Shown: positions 1 to 10,264 of the stretch, piece by piece | Numbering within the stretch: position 1 is the stretch's first letter | Layout of the letters: each line of letters opens with the position of its first letter | Assembly (NCBI GenBank): GCA_947652115.1 | Contig: OX393573.1 | Coordinates: 9,725,480-9,789,479, forward strand | DNA: 64,000 nt | Origin: Blastomussa wellsi | Taxonomy: Eukaryota; Cnidaria; Anthozoa; Scleractinia; Plerogyridae | Direction: 5' to 3' | Program-made: the position numbers and the translations under genes | Notes under the pieces: model-generated | Database searches by the model: none | Told to the model about the DNA's origin: nothing | Seen by the model: only the letters and a program-made list of their open reading frames with translations

Positions 1-8
1 GGAATAAA

Positions 9-215
9 TCAGTTGAATGAAAAGCGTTCGTTGATACCGTGAGGATTAAGAGTGCCGATTTGAAAAATAAATTTTGTTCTAGAGTTTTACGGCTTTCCGT
101 GTTTCCTTGGTGAAGGGAAAGGCCGCAGACTGCCATATGTTGCTTAGAATGATTTGGGAGATTGAAGTGTCTCGCGACCGGTTTCGATGCATGATGGATA
201 TCGGATATCAAATTT
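9..215 (-). mobile_element. Penelope-like element relic, C-terminal end of the GIY-YIG ORF
   Basis: Read on the minus strand, this stretch encodes the end of a Penelope-like retroelement protein: a PVARHFNLPNHS-type segment, then a GLSLHQGNTESRKTLEQ-type segment and a GTLNPHGINERFSFN ending followed by TGA at 9-11. This follows the usual end of Penelope-like ORFs, after the GIY-YIG endonuclease. A one-base loss in an A-run near 75-80 shifts the frame, and the upstream part is also out of frame, so this is a dead fragment. Element identity is from family knowledge; the frameshift is visible in the sequence. Confidence 0.7.
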
Positions 216-383
216 TCTATCGAAGGCAACAGTTTATGCACCAGTGTGCACTACAAACCCACAGATTCTCATAGCTATTTGTTGTATTCATCTTCACATC
301 CATCACATGTCAAGAATTCCATTCCTTATTCTCAGTTTCTTAGACTTCGCCGTCTTTGTAGTGACGACTCTGATTTTTCCTTA

Positions 384-451
384 AGCTCTTGAATCTCTTT
401 ACGGTGGCCAATTGACATTATCAACCCAGTTGATAAAACCAAATTATATTT
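384..451 (+). repeat. Fragment of the dispersed repeat also at 2552-2704 and 19599-19866
   Basis: The stretch from AGCTCTTGAATCTC through a short hairpin (CAACCCAGTTG) to AAATTATATT is nearly identical to parts of the copies at 2.6 kb and 19.75 kb. It lies about 170 bases from the Penelope-like coding relic, which suggests it belongs to that element's terminal sequence. The orientation relative to the coding relic is opposite to a simple head-to-tail arrangement. Confidence 0.6.
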
Positions 452-1229
452 TCCAAGAAACAACGGCCAGGGAACTGGGAAGGGGTTTTGGTCGTCCATT
501 TTGATTCGGTTCGCGTTTATTTAGTTTTTTGGTTGGTGCTTGCAACTTCAAGAGGCATTTTTTCTCACTTGAAGATGCTGTCAACTCAGAAAATCAGAGA
601 TGTGTGTTTCAATGCAGGATAGATATCGATAATCGAGGCGAAGTATGTACGTAAGCTATCTTACGAATCTCGACGTGACTCGTCAGAAATAATTCTAGTC
701 GGATCAGAGATTCGTATCTGTACTTAGCTCGTTCAGTTATGGTTTGGGTCTGGGAGGAGATTAGGTCAGTTTAGGTCTGGGCGAAACGAGTTTAGGTCTG
801 GGCAAAACGCGTATATGTCTGGGCGAAACGCTTCATGGGCGAAACTCGTTATGGGCGAAGCCCGCGGCTACCGTTGTAAGACGTTTGAATGCATGGTTAG
901 CTCAATAAATCACAACAGATAAGCACTGTCTGTTTTCTTACCAGTAATCACTACCTTTCTCTTGTAACATTCTCTCGAATAATCTGTTTCTCAAGATATC
1001 GACAAATAAAAACATTCTTGCGGAAAAAGAACAGCACTCATCCCAGCACGTTAAAACAATTCTCACAACCACACTACAACAAATGTACGGCCATTAGTAA
1101 CGAGAATTTGAACGTTGTTGATTACTTGCAGTAAAACTAGTAAAAATATCACGTGTCTATTAATCTTCACACAGCGTGTAAATCTTTGCACAATGTGAAC
1201 TGCTAAGAACGCAAGAAGTTCCTTAGTTC
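452..1229. other. Intergenic stretch with a degenerate short tandem repeat
   Basis: No gene is visible. From about 740 to 860 a motif close to TTTAGGTCTGGGCGAAACG recurs four to five times with drift, including shortened copies such as ATGGGCGAAACTCG. The rest is AT-rich unique-looking sequence. Confidence 0.5.
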
Positions 1230-2231
1230 TTAATTCTTTTCCACACGAGTTTGTCCGCGGACTCTCAGACTGTTTTTTGATGTTTTCAATTCCTGTCTAA
1301 TCGGGTTCAAAATTCTGCCACGTCTTGTTCTGGACTCATAATCCGCCTGCTGTTTTAATGAAGTGGTCATTTTTTTCTTTTCAGCAAAGGAACTTCCGGC
1401 GGAAGTTTTTAATGCCTTTGGCTTGGAATAAGAGATCTGTAAAAAGGGAGAATCAGCCTGAGCGTACGACTGTAGTTGGCTGTATTTGTTTTTATGTAGC
1501 AGTGTATCGTCGTTAGGCAGCTGGTTGAGCGCGGTATCTCTGTTCATAAGTTCCCCGTGGCCACTGTATCCTATCCTTGGTATTCTTCGTTGCCATAGCT
1601 CCTCATAGTTAAACTTGCTCTCCGCCTTCCATCTCAAACTTGCAATAAAATCTTCCGGTCTATCAAAACGCGGGTCTAACAAATTTATTTTAAGTTCGTC
1701 TTGAAAGAATCTCCGCGCAATTTCTGTAACTTCGTCAGGGTTAGTTAAGTCGATTACGTCTGCTGCATCAACTTGCCTCGCCCTGTTAACCCCGGGCGAC
1801 GTAATTTTTCTTTGCCCAAATGATCGTTGACTCAAAGCAATGCTCGAGTGGATGCGGTTGCTTCCGACAAAGGCCGAGCCTTGGCGCTTTGAGCGCCACT
1901 GATCCATTGGCGATTCAGAGAAGCTTCTGATGAGCGGCGGTTTTAACAGTCTTTTTGCAGTTGCCGCTCTGCGAGGACTGCTAGAATCTTTCAGCATCGC
2001 CATAGAAGCTTTGTTTTCGTCGGTGCTTTCTGCTTCGTATATAGCTGAACGAACTAGGTTATCGTTCTCTTCTTCTTCATCGTCTTCGTTTATCTTTAAA
2101 GCTTTGCGAAAGTCTTGAATCTTCTCGTCGTTCTTTTCTTCGAAGATGGAGGGAAGAAAATTATTCCTCGCCCGCACCATGTCTGCCACAGGGCTGTTCT
2201 TGTTATTAGAATTATTAACAAATGCTGCCAT
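1230..2231 (-). CDS. Unrecognised protein, 333 residues
   Basis: This is a long uninterrupted frame on the minus strand. I chose the ATG at 2231 because the frame continues upstream without another ATG. That ATG is directly preceded by CTCAG, so it could also be the first codon after a splice acceptor. The protein has an acidic run near residue 45 (DDEEEEND), a serine/arginine-rich middle part and a strongly basic C-terminus. A central segment (DVIDLTNPDEVTEIARRFF onward, with a WQRRIPRIGYSG patch) looks the most folded. No signal peptide, membrane segment or known domain was recognised. It may be a lineage-restricted intracellular protein. The length and the non-repetitive, biased composition argue for a real gene, but the function is unknown. 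Confidence 0.6.
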   Translation of the reverse strand: MAAFVNNSNNKNSPVADMVRARNNFLPSIFEEKNDEKIQDFRKALKINEDDEEEENDNLVRSAIYEAESTDENKASMAMLKDSSSPRRAATAKRLLKPPLIRSFSESPMDQWRSKRQGSAFVGSNRIHSSIALSQRSFGQRKITSPGVNRARQVDAADVIDLTNPDEVTEIARRFFQDELKINLLDPRFDRPEDFIASLRWKAESKFNYEELWQRRIPRIGYSGHGELMNRDTALNQLPNDDTLLHKNKYSQLQSYAQADSPFLQISYSKPKALKTSAGSSFAEKKKMTTSLKQQADYESRTRRGRILNPIRQELKTSKNSLRVRGQTRVEKN

Positions 2232-2551
2232 CTGAGCGGACAACAATTTCAAAACCTTGGATTTGACGATGGATTTAGTGGATGAAAAATAACTGTTTGA
2301 ACGGCGCGTGTAATTAAATCTAAAGTTATTACGCTTCGAAATGAAAAATACGTTCTATTCCCCGGAGGTTTGTCCCTTTATGAACAGTCGGTGTAATAAC
2401 CTCAATTAAAATGTAGGAATAAAAGAAAATATCGGATCATTATATCGCTAGTCTTTTCGGAATACAACAGCTTTTATAGTTTATAACCCAGTTAGATTTA
2501 CGGCCCCTAAGCCTAAGCAAATCGTCTGAAATCTTCGCTGGAGCAAATATT

Positions 2552-2657
2552 TGCTCCGACGAAGGGCTAACGCTCGAAACGTCAGCTCTTGAATCTTTTT
2601 ACGGTGGCCAATTGACATTATCAACCCAGTTGATAAAACCAAATTATATTGTTATAC

Positions 2658-2702
<45 letters not shown>

Positions 2703-2704
2703 CC
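2552..2704 (+). repeat. Dispersed repeat with hammerhead-like core
   Basis: The core at 2556-2583 reads CCGACGA, then a GGGC/GCTC stem with a TAAC loop, then GAAAC and GTC. This matches the order of hammerhead ribozyme core boxes (CUGANGA, stem II, GAAA, UH), with one difference, C for U in the first box. It is preceded by a perfect GGAGC...GCTCC hairpin (2540-2557). The tail to 2704 is shared with the copy at 19742-19866. Hammerhead motifs in terminal repeats are known for Penelope-like elements; activity here is inference. Confidence 0.5.
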
Positions 2705-2761
2705 TACACATTACCTGAGCAACGTTATTCGACTGTTTTGACAAAAAATTCCGCTTTTGCC

Positions 2762-2852
2762 GTCCACACTAACACACCTAGCCAGCGTTTTCAAATTTAT
2801 CGACTTTGGAGGGGGTTTTCAAAAGCTCCAAAAACGCCGTTTTAGTGTGGAC
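2762..2852. repeat. Palindromic MITE with TGTCCACACTAA-type ends
   Basis: The ends GTCCACACTAA and TTAGTGTGGAC are inverted repeats, and the interior is also partly palindromic (TTTTCAAA, GGAG). A related copy lies at 43514-43670 in ADH5 intron 1. No coding capacity. Confidence 0.6.
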
Positions 2853-5283
2853 AGAAGGACAATCCGGAGAAAAAAAGTTGCGTTTTCAAAATTAGCCTCA
2901 AGCCTGCATCTCTCAACTATCAACTGAGGGCTCATCGTCGGTGTAAATACTTGCGAACCTCATCAAAACAAGAACGAACAAGACAACAAATAACCTTGAA
3001 AAAACATAGAAAAGAAAAACAATAGCTAAAAAACAGTAAAATGTCACAGGTTTTTTCACCGAGGTAAACCCAAACTTAGCTAATCGACTTGGCTTCTTTA
3101 CACAGCTGACAGGCTAACTGCACTTTTGTTTTATGCCCAAATTATTTTCCTTTCATTCTACCTTTTTCATCTGTCGGTCTAGTTGTTTTGTTTAAATCTG
3201 TCGTAGCAATGGTTAGAAGAATATAGTTTAAATCACACTCCCTTATTTTTAATGAATTTCACATGTAATTTCGTCATCACATTGTCAAAGTAGCTGTATA
3301 TCAACGAGATGATTCAAAGGCAACAGACCACAATCTCAATGTTGGCTCCTGTAATAAATATCTAATCGCCATAACCGTTCATCAGTAGGATGCCTAAAAT
3401 GCTTGTAATTCCACACTGAATTGGTTTCGGCTCCATTAAATCCTATACCAATTGCAGAACATTTCAGGTGGAGCCACTCACGATGTGAGCACAGTTACTG
3501 ACAAGAAAAAGTAATAAGGAAAACAACAAAAAATAAATTAAACCATTAAATTGCCGTTGTGATAAAATCAAATATTCAGTCATCCCTTTCTTCCCAGGTT
3601 CCGAATGATTTGCAGGACAATGAACTTTTAGCTTACTTTTCATGGAGATATGACTGCACACTATGAGATGGAGACAACTTCAAGGGAGTTCATTGTAACA
3701 GCAGTCACAGACGGAAAAAAATACTCTTCCGAATAATTTGGCATTCACAATGGAGTAGATTATTTGTACGTTATTATTTCTGGAAGCTCCATGTTTCTGT
3801 AGCTGCTAATGCATGCATCGTTTATGTTCTTTTTTCCTAATACTGTTTAATCATATTTTCACGTTCATCAGAACACAACATTCTCAATCAAACAGGTAAT
3901 CCCATCAGCATATCACTAACAGTCACATCACCGACGCACGTTTCGTTTTCGCAAACACTCTATGCCATTCTAGCGATAGAGTGAGACAACAGCCAGAATA
4001 GAACCCGGAACATCTGGTATGTCAACATCCTTATCTTACCACTGTATATACATGCACTACCAGGTTGATCAGCCAAATCACCTTAAAATTTAATCATAAA
4101 AGATGACTTACTCCGCACACTGTTCAACTCCAAAATGGATTTTTTTTGGCGGAGACTACTTTACACAGAGGATAATGTCACTATTTAAAAAGAACAGAAA
4201 TAAAAATAAAGTTATGCTATGCTATGTACTATTTACTTTTTTGTCAAATCGTGGACCTTCAAACCCTGTTGGGGGGGGGGGAGGTGCGAGCGCACACATC
4301 GCACCCCACTCCCTACGGACCTGAGCACTGATTTCACGATCTATAGCTACCGTTTATTATTGCCATTTTGCCGTCCCTTTTTATCAGATAGTGGCTAGCT
4401 TAAGCATTTTAAAAAATCTTGTGTTCCTGTTTTAAGGTCATGTTACACGGGACGATTTTTAACGCAACATTGTTGCGTTAAAAATCGTTCTCGGTTTTCC
4501 CTCCAGTTTCCTTTTTGAGGAAAAATGGCGGATTTCTGAGCATGCGCATACAAGTTATCGTCTCTCGCGTCCGGTTTCAATCCCTATAGGGCACGCGCGC
4601 TGAAGAGAGAGTTAAAGGACTAGACTATCCCCCACCTTACCCCCAAGAAAACCACATCGTTCGGTACCTGGAAGACCATGCATGAAAAGGCACGTCCGCA
4701 CAGATTACTGCTGGTATGACCGCATACATCCTCAAAAGTTGTTTTGATGACGCTTGATTTCTTTTCATCATATCAGTCGCAAGACCAGAAATATTAACAA
4801 GACAACCACGTTTCCCGCAAATAAATAAAGAACGAGGATTCGCTCAATATACGAGTGTTTAACATTGTTGTACACCAGTTTTTATCACTTATCACAAGGA
4901 AAATCGAGAACAGTGGCATGACAGCTAATTTGTTGTAGCCATTTTTCAAATTCCTTGTAGGTCTTGGGAAATACTACCAACTCACAAACAAAACAATTAT
5001 TTGTATTGACTGTAAACTCCATGTACAAGGTGTACTTCTCACCACTCTCTCAAGCAATGTTTAATCCCCGACCTTTCAGCCCCTCAACTCTCAACACCAG
5101 TTCTTCGTTTTTTGACAATGACAATGTATAAAAACTTGCAAAGCAATCAATCGGGCGATAGTCAGCGGATATCCAAACGTAACAGGCAAGTACTTTGTGT
5201 AACAATAAAGCCTTTTAAGCCAAACTGACCCATAGCTGCTAGCGCTTTAAACTTCTTTCTCTGTCGCATGAAGCGGCTAGGAG
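2853..5283. other. Intergenic, AT-rich, no gene recognised
   Basis: Short frames here lack any recognisable domain. The only clear structure is a near-perfect 37-base palindrome at 4452-4488 (ACGATTTTTAACGCAACA and its complement), which looks like the end of a MITE starting TGTTACACGGGACG. A G-run occurs at about 4270. Confidence 0.5.
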
Positions 5284-5530
5284 TATTTCTTACCCCCCCC
5301 CCCCTACCCCCCTCCCTGGATGGGATGCTAGTTCATCGCAGGTTACTCTCCAGCATTCTGTCATGTTGCCCCAACAATTCACTGTTGCCCGTTTATACAT
5401 CTGGGTGGGTGGAGAGAGGCATTGTGAGAGTCAAGTGTCTTGTCCAAGAAAACAACACAGTGTCCCGGTCGGAGCTCGAGCCCGGGCCGTTCGAACCAGA
5501 GTCAAGCGCACTGACCGTTAGGCTGAAAGA
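5284..5530 (-). mobile_element. tRNA-headed SINE, minus orientation
   Basis: On the minus strand a tRNA-like head (box A GCCTAACGGTCAGTGCGC, box B GGCTCGAGCTC) is followed by a body with GACACTGTGTTG, TTCTTGGACAAGACACTT and a CTAGCATCCCATCCAGGG-type tail. The same body occurs at 10701-10862, 31620-31740 and 63650-63935. Frames through it are incidental. Confidence 0.7.
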
Positions 5531-7310
5531 GTTTTGTGTACTTGCACATCACTCAACATTTGATGAATGCTGCCAACATGTCTCAAGACACAAAGGAGGC
5601 TGGGTTTGAAGTGAGGTGAACAATTTAAAAAAGATCCACAGATTCACACCGATGCATGCTGTTAAGCCCGGCATCCGAGCTCGGCTCCTATTCTATACTT
5701 TTCCCCCACCTCCTCCTCCACACAACACCCCCGCACCCATCTCGATACAAATATATCTAGCCAGCATAGGCCATTTATGAAAACTAAAGTGTTTAGTTTA
5801 TTTTACATAGGCACCCGGTCCCTTCTCTTTCCTCGATTCACAGGACACCCCCTACCCCCTGCCCCAAAACAGTATTTTAGTTCAGTGAAAGCAGGCTGAA
5901 GACAGACTTACCAATGCACGGCTGATCAAACAGTTTTATGGTTATACCATCACTTTCCAACTGTTTGTTCAGCCTTGTAAATGTAAATATTATTTATAGC
6001 GTCATGCACTTAGAACCACTTAGCTTAGCAAGCTCTGTTAGCTAGTATAGTTGAAAATCCCAAATGTGCAGGAGGCGGACCAGTTGGCTATTCAAGGGCG
6101 TAGCCAGGGGGTTGCGCGTGCCCGTGACCCCCCCCCCCCTCCTTTTGAGATATTTTTAGATAAATAAGTGAAACACATTGTGGAGGTTGACATGACAAAC
6201 TGGTGAGCACAATGGGTGTGACCCCCCCCCCCCCCCCCCCTTTGTAAAATCCGGGCTACGCCCATGCTATTTGCAAAGCGTGACCGAGGATTTGAACTCG
6301 GGACTACCGAGAAGCAAATCCAACTAGTCACAGGGTGGCCTCGAACCAGCGACCTCCGGATTACAACACCAGCGCCCCAAACCACTCTGTCATGCTATCC
6401 TCCACCTATCAAGATTGCTTTTCAAGTTCACTGCTGATTCTGATCAGCCTACACCAACTGATCCAGCTACAATCTGCTTATATGGTTTACAGAAGGCTGA
6501 AGAAGATGACTATTTATTTAGTCAATATTTTTGCTGTACGAGTCAGTCTATGCAAACACTGATCAACTTAATTCCTTTCCATAATGCGGTTGTAAGCAGT
6601 TTTAACTGGTTTGCTAATACTTCATAAAGAAATTTCCGAAATAGCTATGCTAGTGAAGCCACGCAATCAGTTATGAAGTTCATATATTAACCCATGGAAG
6701 AGCCAAAGAATATAAAAGTTTTTTTTCAATTCAGTCGACGTTCACTGCTGATCACTGACCACTGTCGAAGTGTTTCGTTCACAAATATAACGACTCCTCA
6801 TGAAAAATTCTAAAAACAGCAAAACAAATAACCAAATTCCTGCTGTTTTTTGCATTTAATTGTTTGTCCAAAGAGAGAGAGAGAGACTTTGTTTGCTATC
6901 AGTGTTTGACAGGGCAACTGCATGGGGTGCCTGCTATGAAGCAAGCCTAAAATCTGGCTTTAGTGCAATCCTCGGCTCTACATTTCCAATTGCATCTCGT
7001 AGAGACTGTAACTCGAACATAGATGCGATAGCGGAATATTAAGCTTTTTTCATCGCTTTGCACTGAAACGAACTAAAACTGTCGCACAGATAATCAAGAA
7101 ATACCACCACCCGCTTCATTGATCATTTGATACCTGTACGAACCCTGTTTTCTCATTGGCTAAACCCAGCGATCTGTGGTGAACTTTTTAACTTAGTAAA
7201 CTGGATGCCAACTCATTATAGTTTCGCGTTAACCGTGACTAAACGACGAGAGTCGGCCAAAATATCTGGATCCAAACTTTAGTGTTTAAAATCCCCAGTG
7301 TAAACTTGAA
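5531..7310. other. Intergenic with a GGGCGTAGCC inverted repeat
   Basis: At 6096-6263 GGGCGTAGCC and its complement GGCTACGCCC bound a segment holding two long C-runs, a typical small palindromic repeat. A frame at 6415-6627 has somewhat protein-like composition, but I could not assign it or find splice sites, so it is not called. A GA microsatellite lies at about 6871. Confidence 0.45.
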
Positions 7311-8063
7311 ATGGCCTGTATGGTTCGTGGAGAAGCTGGGAAAAACATCGCAAGAGGAATTCAAACGGTTCGGGCTAAAATGGAAGCCGTCGCCGAGAGC
7401 ACAAGACAAGAGGCCAGGAGAGAAAAGCGAGCGAAAGAAGCCATCGCTGAAGTGAATAAGAGAGAGGAGAGAGCACTGAATAAGAAGAGGAAAATACTTG
7501 ACCAGATAAAAGCGATCGAGAAAGACATAGAGAAAGTTGAGACAAAGGAGTCTTTCTGCAAGGAGCGAATGTATTTTGCACAGCAGCGAGAAGATGAGAA
7601 CTCCAAAATGAAAAGCTTTCTCGAGAAGAATAAAGTGGACGTCGGGTCAATGGAACACACTGTAGAACAGTACAGAGAGAAAACGAGGACCACTGTAGAG
7701 AATATTGCTAAAATGCAGAAGGTCATTCTTGTCAAAGAGAAGCAAATTGTTGCTGGGGAAAAGCGCGAGATTGTTGCTCGCGATAACATGGCCAGGTTTC
7801 AGGAAAAGCTGAGGTCAGTGGAGCGCGCTGGAAGCAGCATAACAATGAATTATTCTCCGATGACAGAAAAACAGTATTTAGAAAAAGTGGAGTTTCTCAG
7901 AGAAAAGATCACCACGGCGAACGCGAAGAGAAAGAAGTGTGACAGGAAAGCAGACGCGTTGGAGAAACACATAGTTGAGTTAGAAAAGAAAATTGCCTTG
8001 TTAAAAAAGCGGAACAACGAACTACAACAAACCGCAAATGAACTCAAAGGTGCTCGAGTGTGA
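7311..8063 (+). CDS. Intronless coiled-coil protein, 250 residues, divergent tropomyosin-like
   Basis: The frame runs from an ATG at 7311 to TGA at 8063. The protein is almost entirely charged heptad-like sequence (Lys/Glu/Arg-rich, few prolines or glycines), with an interruption around GSSITMNYSPM near residues 175-185 and a final coiled segment ending NELQQTANELKGARV. The length resembles the short tropomyosins of cnidarians, but the classical tropomyosin N-terminus is absent and the residues are more basic than usual. It is best described as a coiled-coil protein, possibly of the tropomyosin superfamily. The single exon could reflect retroposition or a lineage-specific gene. Possible poly(A) signals AATAAA follow at about 8582 and 8872. 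Confidence 0.65.
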   Translation: MACMVRGEAGKNIARGIQTVRAKMEAVAESTRQEARREKRAKEAIAEVNKREERALNKKRKILDQIKAIEKDIEKVETKESFCKERMYFAQQREDENSKMKSFLEKNKVDVGSMEHTVEQYREKTRTTVENIAKMQKVILVKEKQIVAGEKREIVARDNMARFQEKLRSVERAGSSITMNYSPMTEKQYLEKVEFLREKITTANAKRKKCDRKADALEKHIVELEKKIALLKKRNNELQQTANELKGARV

Positions 8064-10264
8064 CATACGGCAAACCGAGAAGGAACGTGAATTTTAGTGT
8101 TTCAAAATAATTAAGCAATAAGAAACAGTAAACTCGTACTGGAATTATGTACTGTACGTAGTAATTATCTTTGATGGTTTTTTGTCACTTCCCTCAAGCT
8201 GGGATAGATGTGATGGTAATATTTATTGTGATAATAATCTGATGTTGATGCGAACGCAAAATGGAACAAATTTTCAAACATGTCTCGGTGTCAATAGGTC
8301 ACGCTTACGTTATGCTTCTGTCTATGGAATATTCAATTTCTTCTTTTTGTATTTGCAACAAAACAGGTTTTCCCTAAGTGGCGTGTTTTGGAAGATTAAT
8401 GGTAAACTTATAATTATTTACAAAATAACAAGTCACGCAAGCAACTTACTTAATTGAGCGCTTCTTTGTTTAAGAAAAAGAAGGAAAAAACCCGAGCGTG
8501 TATATTGTCAAAATAGATCCGCGGATTATTAGGTAATTTAGGAAAGTGTTGGTCTGCACGTCTTTCTTATCAATTGAGTGGAATAAAACCATTATCTACA
8601 AAGCGTATCTTATCTGACTTACGACTGGCCGCAACTCTTTAAAAACTCGAAGCGCAGTTTTACAAATAATAATCTGCTATTGAACACGATTTTAAGAGCA
8701 TACAATGGATTACCCTCTTTATTATAAAACGAATCTCATTGTAACGATATAGGGTAACGAACTATGTTAAAACCTATTAACCGAGCACCCGTTACAATGA
8801 ACACATTTTCTCAGACCCTTGGCACGTTTCACTGTGTCATAATACCACACCCCCGCCATGTTTCCATTTGAAATAAAGAGATTAAAGACGACTCCCGTGG
8901 CTTATCTTGCTCTTATCTCAATCATCACAAATTTGTCTCCATGAGCAGGAGAAGACGATAAAATTATAACCTTATCATTAAGTATTTTTTACGGCGGCGA
9001 TCGCGAGGGCATAACAAACAGCGGGGAAGATCTTTTCCAGGTGACATTTTTCTGCACCCTGTCGAACCTCTAAATCCCTGATAAAATCTCTGAAATGCAA
9101 AGACTTGGCGCTAACTTGACCCCCGTCAGCATCCGCAGTGAGTGATCATTGAGTGTTGCGGGCTGTTCCGATTTAGCTTTGGACACCAGACCACACCCCT
9201 ATCCACCTGTGAAGAACAACTGTCTCCCTCCAGAATGATACTTTTCTTTTGACCCTTCCAGAATCTTTCAAATTCCCTTTTCACACCCCTTTATCATAGT
9301 TATCTGACATTTACAAACCATTCTAGACTGCTAGCAGTCCCTTTCTGGTCTCGAGGGCGCGCGAACCGCGTTGTAATTTCGCGCGCTGCCTCGACTATCT
9401 AGAAAGGGACTACTAGCAGTCTAAAACCATTCGACAAAAGCATTCACTTTCGCTCGCAGGAAAGGTGGCCTTACCGAAGCTGAAGTAATAGTAATCCAAT
9501 GGTGTCTAAATGTTGTGATTTCTCCCTTCAGTGTGAACATTATATCGTATTTCAACGGGGGTTGTTACGCTTTTAATGTTAAACCTACCGAGTAACAACA
9601 GTGTATTGTTGAATAACTGAAGTGCAGGCATAATACAGGGTAGTAAGCAAGTAAGGCGTAAAATCTAAAGGCCATACTGATGACTTGATTACAGTCAGCA
9701 CATAATGATTCATTCAGACAGGCGTGGTGGGTTATTGCTGAATAGTTTACAAAGTAAATTCACCATCGTTTTGACCATTTGCCTTTTCTTTCTATTTGTT
9801 AGATAATAATAATTAAAGATTTATAACGCACCCTTTCCATGCAAATATGATCAAAAGCGCGTAACAACTGATAGATTTAATAGATAGATTGAATGGCTTC
9901 TGCCTGCCCTGGTTAGCAGCACAACAGAACTTTATCCAAAAGGGTTTGCTTCTCTGCACAGGGCAAATGGAAGGCTTCTGTAACTCCAGAAGGTTGTTTC
10001 ATCTTGGTGACCAGATTTGGAGTAAAGAGTCAATGTACAACTTTAAGCTCCAATAAAAATCCCTAATGGAGTCTGCTGAGCAACTTCACTACAAGGTGAA
10101 GAAAAGGCAAATTTATACAGGTGAATTGCAGCAAAGAAAATTTGGCCAGTGTTCTACAGTAAGGCCACTTGTACACCAGCTATGTGATAAAATAGCTGTA
10201 AAAACATTCAGATGGCTGTACCACTCAATCCACAGATTTTTTTCATCCAAGGAAGCTGTTATTT
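8064..10264. other. Intergenic between the coiled-coil gene and CHRAC1
   Basis: No coding exon is recognised. The distinct feature is an inverted repeat at 9324-9423 whose arms begin AGACTGCTAGCAGTCCCTTT. It has an inner GC-rich stem, giving a hairpin of about 100 bp typical of an abundant MITE. Confidence 0.5.
9324..9423. repeat. Hairpin MITE (AGACTGCTAGCAGTCCC ends)
   Basis: Left arm 9324-9346 and right arm 9401-9423 are complementary apart from one or two bases, and CTCGAGGGCGCGCGAA faces TTCGCGCGCTGCCTCGA inside. No coding capacity. Confidence 0.7.

Noticed and set aside
5268..5609. 113-codon ORF
   Set aside because: It runs through a SINE in antisense direction.
6415..6627. 70-codon ORF with protein-like composition
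   Set aside because: No supporting splice sites, domain or homology; too short to call.
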